Shown: in pieces, positions 43,559 to 53,340 of the stretch | Layout of the letters: each line of letters opens with the position of its first letter | How positions within the stretch are numbered: the stretch's first letter is position 1 | NCBI RefSeq assembly: GCF_000577275.2 | Contig: NZ_HG916852.1 | Span: 3,315,001-3,379,000, forward strand | Source: Rhizobium favelukesii | Lineage (GTDB): Bacteria; Pseudomonadota; Alphaproteobacteria; Rhizobiales; Rhizobiaceae | Direction: 5' to 3' | Length of the DNA: 64,000 nucleotides | Made by a program: the position numbers and the translations under genes | The notes under the pieces: generated by a model | Told to the model about the DNA's origin: nothing | What the model saw: only the letters and a program-made list of their open reading frames with translations | Database searches by the model: none

Positions 43559-44329
43559 CTAGTCGAACTTCTCAGTCGTATCTGCCTTCCCCTTCACCCA
43601 ATAGCCAGACGCCTTGATCCAGTGCAGCGGATAGCCTCTTTCGGCGACCAGATAGTCGCGGACGGCGCGCGTGACCGAAGCCTCCGCCGCGACCCAAACG
43701 AAGGTCCCGGGCTCGATGTCCATGTTGCGCAAGATCGTCAGCAGCGGCCCGGCGTCCGTCGCATCCGAAAGAGGACGGTCCGCCCAATGCAAATGCAGGT
43801 CCGCCTTGGTTTCGAAGATCTGTCTCTCCGCCGGACCGGCCACCGCAGTGATCGCGGTGATCACTGTACCGGTGTCGCATTCTTCGATCCGACGTCCCAT
43901 CGCCGGCAAGGCAGTCTCATCGCCGATCAGCAGCCAGCGGGTCACGCTGGCGGAGACCACCGCCGAGCCGCGCGGCCCACCGATAGCTAGCGTATCGCCC
44001 CGGGACGCATCGATCGCCCATTGGGTCACCGGACCCGCCTCATGCAACGCAAAGTCGATCGTCAATGTGCGGGCATCGTTGTTGTACCGCCGAGGCGTGT
44101 AGTCGCGGCGCGCTTCGCCCTTTGCCGCGGGAACGAAAATCTTCAAGTGATCGTCGGGCGCTAGGCTGACGAAGTCCGCGAGATCGTCACCCGTGAGGAC
44201 GATGCGGCGCATGCCCGGTGTGATATCGGTGACTTCGGCGACGGTCAGGGCGCGGCGACGCAAGTCGTGGCGAACCCGTTCGATCTGTGGAGCCGGCAGG
44301 CTGTGAGTTGGGTTTTGATTGTTATCCAT
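43559..44329 (-). CDS. Siderophore-interacting protein (FAD-linked ferric reductase type)
   Basis: A 256-residue cytosolic flavoprotein of the ViuB/SIP family which reduces ferric siderophores to release iron. FAD-binding segment RDYTPRRYNNDARTLTIDFALHE (about residue 77) and the NAD(P)H-domain motif GDETALPAMGRRIEE (about 152) are present, and the terminal GYPLHWIKASGYWVKGKAD is diagnostic of SIPs. No siderophore receptor or transporter lies beside it. The divergent 300-bp gap to the methyltransferase gene shows no Fur or RirA box I can call. Confidence 0.9.
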   Translation of the reverse strand: MDNNQNPTHSLPAPQIERVRHDLRRRALTVAEVTDITPGMRRIVLTGDDLADFVSLAPDDHLKIFVPAAKGEARRDYTPRRYNNDARTLTIDFALHEAGPVTQWAIDASRGDTLAIGGPRGSAVVSASVTRWLLIGDETALPAMGRRIEECDTGTVITAITAVAGPAERQIFETKADLHLHWADRPLSDATDAGPLLTILRNMDIEPGTFVWVAAEASVTRAVRDYLVAERGYPLHWIKASGYWVKGKADTTEKFD

Positions 44330-44629
44330 CGTGTCCTTCGGAGGCTCGTTACCCCGATCCGCAGGACACAGTCGCGCAGATCGGAGCCGCAGAGCGGTTC
44401 GATCATACGCGTTGAGTGACGTTAACGCTTACGTGACCGAGGTGCTCGGCCATTGACGAACGCGATGTAATCGACATCTCAGGGCTGTGCAACAACCGCC
44501 GGCGGTAAATGTCGATTGTTGCGAAAGTTTAACTTTGATGCTGGCGTCATCCGGTCAAGACTTCCCGGGCGACGACCGCTCAAGTGGGTGGCGTGGCCCT
44601 GAAAACGCGCGCACCGCGAGGGACTGACA
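44330..44629. other. Intergenic 300 bp between the SIP and O-methyltransferase genes
   Basis: Divergent upstream region. It has a mixed composition with scattered inverted repeats but nothing I can name as an operator; no small ORF with a convincing ribosome-binding site seen. Confidence 0.4.
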
Positions 44630-45244
44630 ATGGACCGCAAGATCCACGACGTACTTGAAGCCTACCATGTCATGATCCGAAAGGAGCAAAGCAGTCCGCG
44701 CGAGCTTCCTCCCGGCGGCCGCGATGGAGGGCAGGACATGCGCTTGCGTGCGGTCGGTCGCGAAACCGGACAGCTTATCAACATCCTCGCCAAGTGCCTC
44801 AAAGAGCCGGTCATTCTCGAGCTCGGCACATCCTTCGGCTATTCAGGCATCTGGCTGGCGGAGGCTGCCCGGGCCGCGGGCGGAAAGCTGATCACGATGG
44901 AACTGCACGAGTACAAGTCGGCACATGCCAAGGAGATGGCGACAAAGGCGGGACTTGCCGATTGGATCGATTTCAGGATCGGTGACGCGGTGCAGATGAT
45001 CAGCGAGCTCACGGATGGCATCGACTTTGTCCTGGTGGATCTCTGGAAGGACTTGTACCTGCCATGCCTGGAGGCCTTTTACCCTAAGCTCAATCCCGGC
45101 GCGATCGTCGTTGCCGACAACATGCTGCGTCCGGGCGACGAGAACGTCAGGCGGTATGGCGCAGATATCCGGGCCAAGCCGGGCATTACCAGTGTGCTTC
45201 TGCCGGTCGGTAGCGGCATCGAGGTCAGCCGCTTTGGTGGGTGA
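44630..45244 (+). CDS. Class I SAM-dependent O-methyltransferase (family 3 type)
   Basis: A 204-residue cytosolic methyltransferase of the catechol/caffeoyl-CoA O-methyltransferase type. The glycine-rich SAM site is ELGTSFGYSGIWLAEA (about residue 62-77), with LITMELHEY and FVLVDLWKDLYLPCLEAFYPKLNPGAIVVADNML following; the last contains the metal-binding Asp/Asn pattern. The gene is monocistronic, convergent with the TDT transporter. Natural substrate unknown. Confidence 0.88.
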   Translation: MDRKIHDVLEAYHVMIRKEQSSPRELPPGGRDGGQDMRLRAVGRETGQLINILAKCLKEPVILELGTSFGYSGIWLAEAARAAGGKLITMELHEYKSAHAKEMATKAGLADWIDFRIGDAVQMISELTDGIDFVLVDLWKDLYLPCLEAFYPKLNPGAIVVADNMLRPGDENVRRYGADIRAKPGITSVLLPVGSGIEVSRFGG

Positions 45245-45269
45245 AATCAAAACCGGCAGCGCGGGCCAT

Positions 45270-46430
45270 TCAAGCCTGATCGGCCAGGCTTGGATCGGCA
45301 AAAAGCGTGCCGTCAGCAGCCCCGAAACAGGTTCTGATGGCAACCACGATCCAGATCCCCGATAGCGCGACGACCAGAACTCCGCCAAAGATGGCGATCG
45401 CCGGGAGATGAACCACCGCCGCCAGGCGCAGCGTGGCAACCGCATAGACTCCGATCGGGAAGGTATATCCCCACCAGCCGAGATTGAACGGGGGGCCGTT
45501 CAGCAGGTAGCGCGCAGTCGTGGCGAGCGCTATGCCCAGCCACCACAAGCCATAGGCCCAGAGCAGGATTGCACCGAGGAGGGCGGCACCGGACATTGCA
45601 CCGGCGAAGACGCCGAGACCGTTGGCGATAAGCACCGCGTTCCCGTTCAGGGTAAAAAGGATCAGTCCGAGCGCGCCGGTCCCGATCGGACCGAGCGACA
45701 GGAAAGCGGTCGACGCCATGTGAGCCGGAGGCAGCTTGTGGAGGACCATGCGCAGGAAGAGGATGGTGAGCAGCCCCAGCGCCAGCGGCACCGAACAGGC
45801 CCAGAGCACGTAGCTCGCAAACAGCACCGTCATCTGGCCACTCGCGCCGGGAATATGCGGAAGAAGCAGGCCGCCGCTTGCCGCGGTCACTTCGCAGGCA
45901 ACGATCGGCAACAGCCAGACCGCACTCATCTCTTCGAAGACATGGTTCTGCCGAGTGAACATGGCAAATGGGATGGCCAGTCCGGCAAGCACGGCGAGCG
46001 CGGCATCAAGCCACCAGAGGCCGATGGCGACGGGAACGGCCGCTTCGCCAAACCACGTCAAGCCGAAGATGACCGTTCCGTTGACGATCGTCGCAAGCCC
46101 CATGGGAATGCACCCGAAGAACATCGATACGACGGGGTGTGAGAAAGCGCGCAAGGCCTCGCGCGGGTGTCGGATCCATTTGCCGGCATAAAGGATCGAA
46201 AGACAGGCAAACAGGACGATATTCGAGAGCCATAGAACCTCCCCGGCCGCAACCAATGCCGGTGCATTCGGGAACTGTGCGAGGCAGACGGCAAGAATGC
46301 CTGTGCCCATCGTCGCCGCGAACCAGTTCGGCGTAAAATGCAGGACGCACCGGCGTCCTTCAGATTGCGTGGGTCGAATGCCCAGGTCGGTGAATGCGGT
46401 CATGGCCATATCCTTAAAAGCGTTGTCCAT
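45270..46430 (-). CDS. TDT/SLAC1-family transporter (TehA/sulfite exporter-like)
   Basis: A transporter with ten membrane segments of the tellurite-resistance/dicarboxylate family. Signature is FTPNWFAATMGTGILAVCLAQFP near the start; GATIVNGTVIFG, WLDAALAVLAGLAIPFAMF and the C-terminal repeats fit SLAC1/TehA, 386 residues with ATG 46430. Alternative starts: GTG 46442 and ATG 46403 (which has AAGGA upstream); the true start is uncertain. Family members carry C4-dicarboxylates, sulfite or tellurite. Divergent from a LysR regulator with inverted repeats between, so probably under its control. Confidence 0.85.
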   Translation of the reverse strand: MDNAFKDMAMTAFTDLGIRPTQSEGRRCVLHFTPNWFAATMGTGILAVCLAQFPNAPALVAAGEVLWLSNIVLFACLSILYAGKWIRHPREALRAFSHPVVSMFFGCIPMGLATIVNGTVIFGLTWFGEAAVPVAIGLWWLDAALAVLAGLAIPFAMFTRQNHVFEEMSAVWLLPIVACEVTAASGGLLLPHIPGASGQMTVLFASYVLWACSVPLALGLLTILFLRMVLHKLPPAHMASTAFLSLGPIGTGALGLILFTLNGNAVLIANGLGVFAGAMSGAALLGAILLWAYGLWWLGIALATTARYLLNGPPFNLGWWGYTFPIGVYAVATLRLAAVVHLPAIAIFGGVLVVALSGIWIVVAIRTCFGAADGTLFADPSLADQA

Positions 46431-46452
46431 CGATACGCCCACAGATCAATCG

Positions 46453-46495
46453 ATTCTAACGAATTGTAATTCTAGTTACGTTCGATAAAATCGAA
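46453..46495. promoter_or_regulatory. Candidate LysR-type binding sites
   Basis: TTCGATAAAATCGAA (46481-46495) is a perfect 6-bp inverted repeat with T-N11-A spacing typical of LysR boxes, and ATTCTAACGAAT (about 46453-46464) is a second ATTC-N4-GAAT site. Both lie in the divergent gap between the TDT transporter and the LysR gene. Confidence 0.6.
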
Positions 46496-46520
46496 TGATC
46501 GATTCACAGCGAATGATCCC

Positions 46521-47420
46521 TTGACCCTCGAACAGCTTCGAATTTTCGTGGAGGTCGCCACCCGCCAGCACATCACCCAGGCAGCGGCCCACCTCAACAT
46601 GACGCAATCGGCCGTCAGCGCCGCAATCACTGCGCTTGAACGCAGGCATCACGTTGCGCTGTTTGATCGCGTCGGACGCTCGATCGTGCTGAACCAGACC
46701 GGACGCGTGTTCCTCAAGGAGGCGCAAGCCGTCCTTGCGAGCGCGCGCGCTGCCGAAGCCGCCTTGATGGATCTGTCGGGCCTCATGCACGGTGAACTGT
46801 CGATCATGGCGAGCCAAACCGTCGCCGGCTATTGGCTGGCCCCACGTCTCGCGGACTATCGCAACCTCTACCCCGGCATCGCGCTCAAGGTTCTCATCGG
46901 CAATACGGAGGAAGTCACCGACGCCGTAGCGCAGGGAAGGGCAGAGATCGGCCTCATCGAATGGCCGCAGGAACGCCGGAGCCTGTCGGCCAGAAGGATT
47001 GCCACTGACGAGATGATCGTGATCGTCGCGCCTCGACACCCCTGGGCCGACGGCAAACCGCTAACCGTCGACGACTTCCCGAAGACGGCTTGGATCCTGC
47101 GCGAGACCGGTTCGGGAACCCGCCGCGCATTCGAGAGCCTACTGGAAACAGCCGGGTTGACGGCCGCCGCGCTGGATATTCCAATGTCGCTGCCGGGCAA
47201 CGAAACGGTGATCGGCATCGTTGAGACTGGACTAGGGGCAACGCTGATGTCACGAAGCATCGCGGCCCCTTTCCTGCGGGCTGGAACTCTCAAGGAGGCG
47301 AACATCCCGCCCCTACCCCGCCCGTTCTTTCTGCTGCGCCATCAGGAACGCTATCGCAGCAAGGCTGCCGACACCTTCGATGCGATGATTTCAGCCACGG
47401 GCTCCGACAAGCAAGGGTGA
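46521..47420 (+). CDS. LysR-family transcriptional regulator
   Basis: A 299-residue regulator starting at TTG 46521 (no in-frame ATG fits). Residues 1-60 are the LysR HTH (LEQLRIFVEVATRQHITQAAAHLNMTQSAVSAAITALERRHHVALFDRVGRSIVLNQTG) and the remainder is a periplasmic-binding-like coinducer domain. Divergent from the TDT transporter, with palindromes between. Its 3' end overlaps the stop region of the convergent GGDEF-EAL gene by 30 bp. Coinducer unknown; control of the transporter is inferred. Confidence 0.88.
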   Translation: MTLEQLRIFVEVATRQHITQAAAHLNMTQSAVSAAITALERRHHVALFDRVGRSIVLNQTGRVFLKEAQAVLASARAAEAALMDLSGLMHGELSIMASQTVAGYWLAPRLADYRNLYPGIALKVLIGNTEEVTDAVAQGRAEIGLIEWPQERRSLSARRIATDEMIVIVAPRHPWADGKPLTVDDFPKTAWILRETGSGTRRAFESLLETAGLTAAALDIPMSLPGNETVIGIVETGLGATLMSRSIAAPFLRAGTLKEANIPPLPRPFFLLRHQERYRSKAADTFDAMISATGSDKQG

Positions 47421-49482
47421 GGCGCCGCCCTCGATCAGAGCCTGCGCCTCGGCCTGCAGCATCGGCCTGCCAAGCAGGAAGCCTTGCACCTCGCTGAAGC
47501 CTTCGGCGCGCAATTTCTGCAACTGCTCCTCGGTCTCGATCCCTTCCGCAAGCGTCGTTGCATTGAAGCCGGAGCCGATACCGACGACCGCACGTACGAT
47601 CGCCAGATTACCCGGATCCGTTTCGATGCCTGAGACGAAGCTGCGGTCGAGCTTGATCTTGTCGAAGGCAAAGGCCCGCAAGTAGCTCAAGGACGAATAG
47701 CCGGTGCCGAAATCGTCAATGGCGATGCGGATGCGAAGTTCCTTCAATGCCCGCAGCAGCGGCAGGCTTTGCTCGACGTCGGCCAGGAAGACGGATTCTG
47801 TAATCTCGATCTCGAGGCGTTCCGGAAAAAGGCCGGTCTCGTCGAGTGCGGAGACGACCGTCGCAAGCAGGCTATTGTGCCGGAACTGGCACACGGAGAG
47901 ATTGACCGCGATCTTCAAATGATTGGGCCAGGCGGCCGCCGCCCGGCAGGCTTCGCGCAACACCCACTCGCCGATCTGAATGATGAGGCCTGTTTCCTCT
48001 GCGATAGGGATGAATTCCATCGGCGGAACCAGCCCTCGGACGGGATGGCGCCAGCGGATCAAGGCCTCGAAGCCCGCCAAGCCATCGTCATCGAGTTGCA
48101 CGATCGGCTGGTAGTGAAGTTCGAACTGGCCTTTTAGCAGCGCCTCGTGAAGTTCGGCCGTGAGCATGTGCCGGCGCTCTGCTTCCAGACGCATTTCCGG
48201 CACATAGAAGCGGTAGGTCGAGCGGCCGCTCTCCTTGGCTGCATAGAGCGCAAGGTCCGCGTTGCGCATCAGGACATCGTCGTCCTCGGTATGTTCAGGC
48301 GCAAGCGCAATGCCGATGCTACAGGTGACGTGCTCGTTGACGCCGTCGAGATCAAACGGGGTCGATAGCGATCTAAGCAGACGTTCGGCAAAGCGTTCGA
48401 TGCTCTCGCGTCGCTGCAAGCGCAAAAGCAGCGCGAATTCATCGCCGCCGAGGCGAGCGACGAGATCGCCGTCTGCCACCAGTTGCATCAGACGTGCGGC
48501 GACCTGGCAGAGCAACGCATCGCCTGCCGCGTGGCCCTTGCTGTCATTGATGTGCTTGAAATGGTCGACATCGAGGTAAAGCAACGCCAGCGGGTTTTGC
48601 GCCGTGGCGATCGGTGCTTCCCGCTGGATATGATCGGCAAAGAATGCCCGGTTCGGCAGGCCGGTCAGTGCATCATGCATTGCCATGTAGGCGAGACGTG
48701 CCTCGACCGACCGCTCCTCGGTCACGTCCTGGGAAATGCCGAGCACATAGCGCGGCGCTCCGCCATCCGGTGCGGGAAGTGCACGCTTGATCGTCCGCAG
48801 GATCCGCGGCGCCCCATCGGCGCGCTCAATCGTCTCCTCGAAGCTGATGGTTGCTCCGGCCCCAAGAGCCCTAGAGTCCTGCTCGCGAAAAATGGCCGTT
48901 TGCCTGTCGTCGAATAGGATGCAATCGCTCTGGCCGACAATGTCTTTCGGGTCATAGCCGACGATGCCGCCGCAAGCCTCGTTGAAAAGGATGTAGCGGC
49001 CGTCTTCGTCCCATGTCCTTCACGAAGACGCCGACGGGCAGGTTGTCGACGATGCTGTCTAGCATCGAGCGCGTATCGCTCACCTGCTGCTGGGCTGCGT
49101 TGACCTCGGTCCGGTCCTGAACGATCGCGAGGATCGCATCCCGCCCGTCAAAACGAACCGCCCGCCCATAGGTAAGGACTTCCAGGGTTTCGCCGTTGGC
49201 CTTCACGTGCGTCCAACGCTCGGCGCGTTCCATGTCGGTTTTGCGCTGCACGGCATCGAGCATTCGCTTGCGCTCCTGCTCCGGCCGGATGTCGAGGACC
49301 GTCATGCGCGCATAGTCCTGGCGCGAATAGCCATAGAGATCGACAGCAGCGTTGTTGACGATCAGGAAGCGAAGGCTGCCGGGATCGTAAACCCACATCG
49401 GCGAGGGATGGGTTGCAAACAGCGACCGAAAATCGTCGTTCGGCGCATCGATCGGAACAAATGCTTTTTGAAGACCGGTCAT
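47391..49482 (-). pseudogene. PAS-PAS-GGDEF-EAL protein, disrupted by a frameshift
   Basis: Read from ATG 49482 there are two PAS domains (LFATHPSPMWVYDPGSLRFL and, after the break, DGRYILFNEACGGIVGYDPKDIVG), a GGDEF domain (LGGDEFALLL intact) and an EAL domain (GFEALIRWRHP, DDFGTGYSSL). The frames split at a C-run 49010-49012 (minus strand GGG where GG would fit DMDEDGRY); everything after it is open for about 540 codons. Corrected length is near 697 residues. Either a recent inactivation or a homopolymer sequencing error. A downstream ATG at 48746 could still yield a GGDEF-EAL protein. Confidence 0.8.
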
Positions 49483-49651
49483 GAGGAAATCACATGAAAC
49501 AATGGCAGCGGATCGGCAGGTTATAGACAGAAAAGCTAAATAAAATCAGAATCATAGTGCGCACAAACTTTAGGCGAAACGCCTTTAGATTGGGCAGCAT
49601 GTCTTCCGGCTCTGTTGTCGTTTCTTTAGCTTATCGATCCGGTATCCATCG

Positions 49652-50074
49652 TCAGTGATGGGCGTGACTGCACTGACCGTGATCCGCCAGAACCTCGATG
49701 ACCCGGCACTGATCGACGCGACCATGACCGCAGCCTTCCACCATCAGTTCCAGTTCCGCCTTCAAGGCCATCAGGCTTCGGATTCTCTGCTCGACTTCGA
49801 CGAGACGGGCCTTGGCGATCGCGTCCGCAGAAGCGCAGGACTGATGTGGATCGTCCTGCAGTGTCAGGAGCGCGCGGATCGCTTCCACCTCGAAACCAAG
49901 CTCGCGGGCATGACGGATGAAGGCCAGCCTGCGCAGATCTGCGGGCTCGTAGGAGCGTTGATTGCCCTCGCTGCGGTTTGGCGCCGGCAGGAGGCCGATG
50001 CTTTCGTAGTAGCGGATCGTCGGAACCTTGACGCCGCTTTTTCGGGAGGCCTCGCCGATCGTGATCTTTTTCAT
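49652..50074 (-). CDS. MerR-family heavy-metal regulator (CadR/PbrR/ZntR-like)
   Basis: A 140-residue activator. HTH at residues 3-38 (ITIGEASRKSGVKVPTIRYYESIGLL), then dimerisation helix and a metal site: Cys in DPHQSCASADAIA (about 78), the C-terminal GCGHGRVDQCRVIEVLADHGQCSHAHH with three Cys and several His. That Cys pattern is typical of Zn/Cd/Pb sensors. It is divergent from the P-type ATPase gene over 72 bp that contain a MerR-type dyad. Metal identity is not certain. Confidence 0.88.
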   Translation of the reverse strand: MKKITIGEASRKSGVKVPTIRYYESIGLLPAPNRSEGNQRSYEPADLRRLAFIRHARELGFEVEAIRALLTLQDDPHQSCASADAIAKARLVEVEQRIRSLMALKAELELMVEGCGHGRVDQCRVIEVLADHGQCSHAHH

Positions 50075-50084
50075 GATTTTCCTC

Positions 50085-50105
50085 TTGCACCTCTAGTCGC
50101 TAGAG
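50085..50105 (+). promoter_or_regulatory. MerR-type operator within the ATPase promoter
   Basis: CTCTAG (50091-50096), TCG, CTAGAG (50100-50105), a perfect dyad, immediately follows a -35-like TTGCAC (50085-50090). This is the layout of MerR-controlled promoters, where the regulator binds between -35 and -10 and twists the DNA. Confidence 0.75.
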
Positions 50106-50146
50106 CGATGTAGGAAGGATGCCTCTGTCTGACAAGGAAGCGGATC

Positions 50147-52399
50147 ATGGGTGAAACGGTCGAGAAACGTTACAGGGTTGGCGGCATGGATTGCGCTGGC
50201 TGCGCAGCCAAGATCGACACTGCCGTCCGGCGTATGCCAGGCGTCGAAGACGTTTCGGTCTCCGTGACGGCAGGAACGATGACGGTGCGCCACGATGGCA
50301 ACAGCGACCTTGTCGCGATCGAAAGGAAAGTGACGAGCCTCGGCTATTCCGTCTCTCAGGTCGCCGGAAGGTTGCCGGCAGAAACACCACCGGCAAATCA
50401 TGCACACCAGCACCACGACCACACTGATCATGACCATGACCATGATCATGCTAACCACGATCACACAGGTCGGGAACACACCGAGGAAAAGGCGACGGAC
50501 GCACCGGAGGGCCTCCACGGTCACGACGTCCCAATCGCTGGACCTTGGTGGCAAGGCAAGAAGGGCCGCCTGACAATCCTTTCCGGCGCAGCGCTCGTTG
50601 TCGCCTACGTCATTGGTCACCTCGTGCCGGCAATTGCGCCCTATGCATTCATCGTGGCGATGCTCGTCGGGCTTGTTCCAATCGCCCGGCGCGCCGTCGT
50701 CGCCGCCTTCGCAGGCACACCCTTCTCGATCGAGATGCTGATGACGATCGCGGCGGTCGGCGCGGTGATCATCAATGCAGGCGAGGAAGCCGCGACAGTG
50801 GTCTTCCTGTTCCTGGTCGGCGAACTGCTGGAAGGTGTCGCCGCCGGCAAGGCGCGCGCGAGCATCCAGTCTCTGACGACCCTGGTTCCGAAGCGTGCCT
50901 TCCTCGAAGAGGGTGGTGCGACCCGGGAAGTGCTGGCCGAGGGCCTCGCCGTCGGTTCGACCATTCTGGTTCGTCCGGGCGACCGCATCGCGGCTGATGG
51001 CACCATTCTGTCCGGCGAGAGTGCAATCGACGAAGCGCCGGTCACCGGCGAGAGTACGCCAGTGCGCAAAGGCGAAGGCGACATGGTTTTTGCCGGTACC
51101 GTCAACGGTGACGCAGCGCTTCGGGTAAAGGTGACGGCGGCGGCGGCCGACAACACGATTGCACGCGTCATCCGTCTCGTGGAGGAGGCGCAGGAATCCA
51201 AGGCGCCGACGGAGCGCTTCATCGATCGTTTCTCTCGCTATTACACGCCTGGCGTCGTCGTCGTTGCAGCCCTCATTGCCATCCTGCCACCGCTTCTTGC
51301 AGGCGGCGCCTGGGACGAGTGGATCTACAAGGGCCTCGCCATATTGCTGATCGGTTGCCCCTGCGCACTGGTGATTTCGACCCCGGCCGCAATTGCCGCC
51401 TCGCTTTCTTCGGGAGCGCGCCGTGGCCTGCTGCTGAAGGGTGGCGCGGTCCTCGAGACGCTTGGCAAAGTCACCGCCGTCGCCCTCGACAAAACAGGCA
51501 CGCTGACGGAAGGCAAGCCGCAGGTGACTGATGTGATTGCTTTCGGACTGGACGAAGCCGAAATCCTCAAATATGCCGCCGCCCTTGAGACAGGGTCTAG
51601 CCATCCGCTGGCGCTGGCGATCCTGGCAAGGGCAACGGCCTCGGGGATCACGCTCCCCGCAACGACAGACGCCAAGGCTCTAGGGGGCAAAGGCATTGCC
51701 GGGAGGGTCGAGGGCCAGCCGGTGTTCTTCGGGTCTCCCAAGGCCGCCGGCGAGCGAATTCCTCTTTCGTCCGATCAGACGGCGCGCATCACCGCGCTCA
51801 ACGACGATGGAAAGACGGTTTCGGTGCTCGTCGTCGGCGACACGCTGGCAGGAGCCATTGCCATGCGCGACGAACCGCGTGACGACGCCAAGTCCGGCCT
51901 CGAGGAATTGACTGAGGCAGGCATCAAGATCGTCATGCTCACCGGCGATAACCGCCGCACCGCCGAGGCCATTGGCAAGCAGCTCGGCATCGAGGTGCTC
52001 GCCGAGCTGATGCCGGAGGACAAGCAGCGCATCGTGAACGAGCTGAAGCGTGATGGTTTGATCGTTGCCAAGGTTGGGGACGGTATCAACGACGCTCCGG
52101 CGCTTGCTACAGCCGATGTCGGTATCGCCATGGGTGGCGGCACCGATGTGGCGCTCGAAACTGCCGACGCCGCCATCCTGCATGGCCGCGTCAGCGATGT
52201 TTTGGCATTGATCGCGCTTTCCAAGCGCACCATGCGCAACATCGTCGAAAACATCACCATCGCGCTCGGCCTGAAGGCCGTGTTCCTGGTGACCACCATC
52301 GCTGGTATCACCGGCCTGTGGCCCGCGATCCTCGCCGACACCGGCGCCACGGTACTGGTCACCATCAATGCGCTGAGACTGCTGAAACCGGCCAAATAA
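50147..52399 (+). CDS. Heavy-metal translocating P1B-ATPase (Zn/Cd/Pb type)
   Basis: A 750-residue exporter. N-terminal HMA domain with GMDCAGC at 13-19, then a His/Asp-rich loop (about residues 84-130: NHAHQHHDHTDHDHDHDHANHDH and further His), eight membrane helices, the membrane motif CPC at 404-406, phosphorylation site DKTGTL from Asp448 and the hinge GDGINDAPAL. The last helix region DTGATVLVTINALRLL is of ZntA/CadA type, rather than the copper type. ATG 50147 follows AAGGAAGCGG. Divergent from the MerR regulator. Confidence 0.93.
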   Translation: MGETVEKRYRVGGMDCAGCAAKIDTAVRRMPGVEDVSVSVTAGTMTVRHDGNSDLVAIERKVTSLGYSVSQVAGRLPAETPPANHAHQHHDHTDHDHDHDHANHDHTGREHTEEKATDAPEGLHGHDVPIAGPWWQGKKGRLTILSGAALVVAYVIGHLVPAIAPYAFIVAMLVGLVPIARRAVVAAFAGTPFSIEMLMTIAAVGAVIINAGEEAATVVFLFLVGELLEGVAAGKARASIQSLTTLVPKRAFLEEGGATREVLAEGLAVGSTILVRPGDRIAADGTILSGESAIDEAPVTGESTPVRKGEGDMVFAGTVNGDAALRVKVTAAAADNTIARVIRLVEEAQESKAPTERFIDRFSRYYTPGVVVVAALIAILPPLLAGGAWDEWIYKGLAILLIGCPCALVISTPAAIAASLSSGARRGLLLKGGAVLETLGKVTAVALDKTGTLTEGKPQVTDVIAFGLDEAEILKYAAALETGSSHPLALAILARATASGITLPATTDAKALGGKGIAGRVEGQPVFFGSPKAAGERIPLSSDQTARITALNDDGKTVSVLVVGDTLAGAIAMRDEPRDDAKSGLEELTEAGIKIVMLTGDNRRTAEAIGKQLGIEVLAELMPEDKQRIVNELKRDGLIVAKVGDGINDAPALATADVGIAMGGGTDVALETADAAILHGRVSDVLALIALSKRTMRNIVENITIALGLKAVFLVTTIAGITGLWPAILADTGATVLVTINALRLLKPAK

Positions 52400-52479
52400 G
52401 GATCGCCGGTCTCGCGTCCATCCACAGCGAGCGTCGGTCACTGAGACATCGGTCGTTCGTTCTACCGTTTCTCTCCGAG

Positions 52480-53340
52480 GTACTGAAACAGTGTCCGCCT
52501 CCAACGCTGGTCGTGGATTGCCTCGAGGACGGCAACGTCGATTGCCTTGCGATATCCAGGAAGCCGATGGTTGCCGAGTTGGCCAGCGTCCCGACGCGCA
52601 CGTTCGGCAGATCCTCCACGCCGTTGACCAGCCCGCGCATCTGCCTGGTCGTCAATGCGGACGTGACGCTGGCTGTAAAAACTGCGATCGTGATGATCGA
52701 GACCACCATCCAGATAATCGCGAGCGCCCTGCCCGCGATCGTGATCGGTCCGCGATGTCCGGTGCTGGCTTGCGTCATTGCCTCCGCGGACCACCAAATG
52801 CTCGCGCCCAATCCGCGTCCCACCGTTCCTCCGAAGTCGTAGTTATGGCGCCGCTCAAACAGCCATACCAGCGCGCCGACGAGCAGCGAGATGCCGATCA
52901 GCGCTCCTGCCGCCTGCAGGAAGCCCGCTGAGATCATCGTCCGGATGATTTCGCGCCACACCGACACGCTGTTGACGGATACCGCGATCCCCAGGCCGGT
53001 ATCGTAGAAAGGCTGGCTGAAATCCACGCTGCGTTCGCGTTCGGCCGTGATCGTGATCGCCGCCACGGAAACATCGTAGTCGCGCCCCGCGACGTCGCTT
53101 CGATGAGCTTCTGGACATCAGGTTCTTCGGAGTCCGAGCTTTTGTGCAACCTCGCGCCAGAGCTCGATAGAAATGCCGCTCCAATTGCCGTCAGCATCCT
53201 TCATCGCGAAGGGCGGCGCCTCCTTGGTACCGATAACAAGCTCTCGCTGAGGAAAGTCCTACCTTTTTGTTTGCTGCGGCATCTTCACCAACCGCAGCTG
53301 CGCCGAGCGCCGCGAGACCAATTAGCGCGCGCCCGACATA
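52480..53340 (-). pseudogene. Ligand-gated ion channel-like protein (SBP_3 plus Lig_chan), decayed
   Basis: Order on the minus strand: a signal-like segment (ALIGLAALGAAAVGE), RELVIGTKEAPPFAMKDADGNWSGISIELWREVAQKLGLRRT followed by TGA at 53118-53120, a stretch displaced to another frame (SEEPDVQKLIEATSRG), then DYDVSVAAITITAERERSVDFSQPFYDTGLGIAV, three hydrophobic segments and GTLANSATIGFLD before a further frame break. This is a bacterial glutamate-receptor-like channel inserted in a substrate-binding fold. A stop and at least two frameshifts make it a pseudogene. Adjacent to the metal ATPase only by location. Confidence 0.7.
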
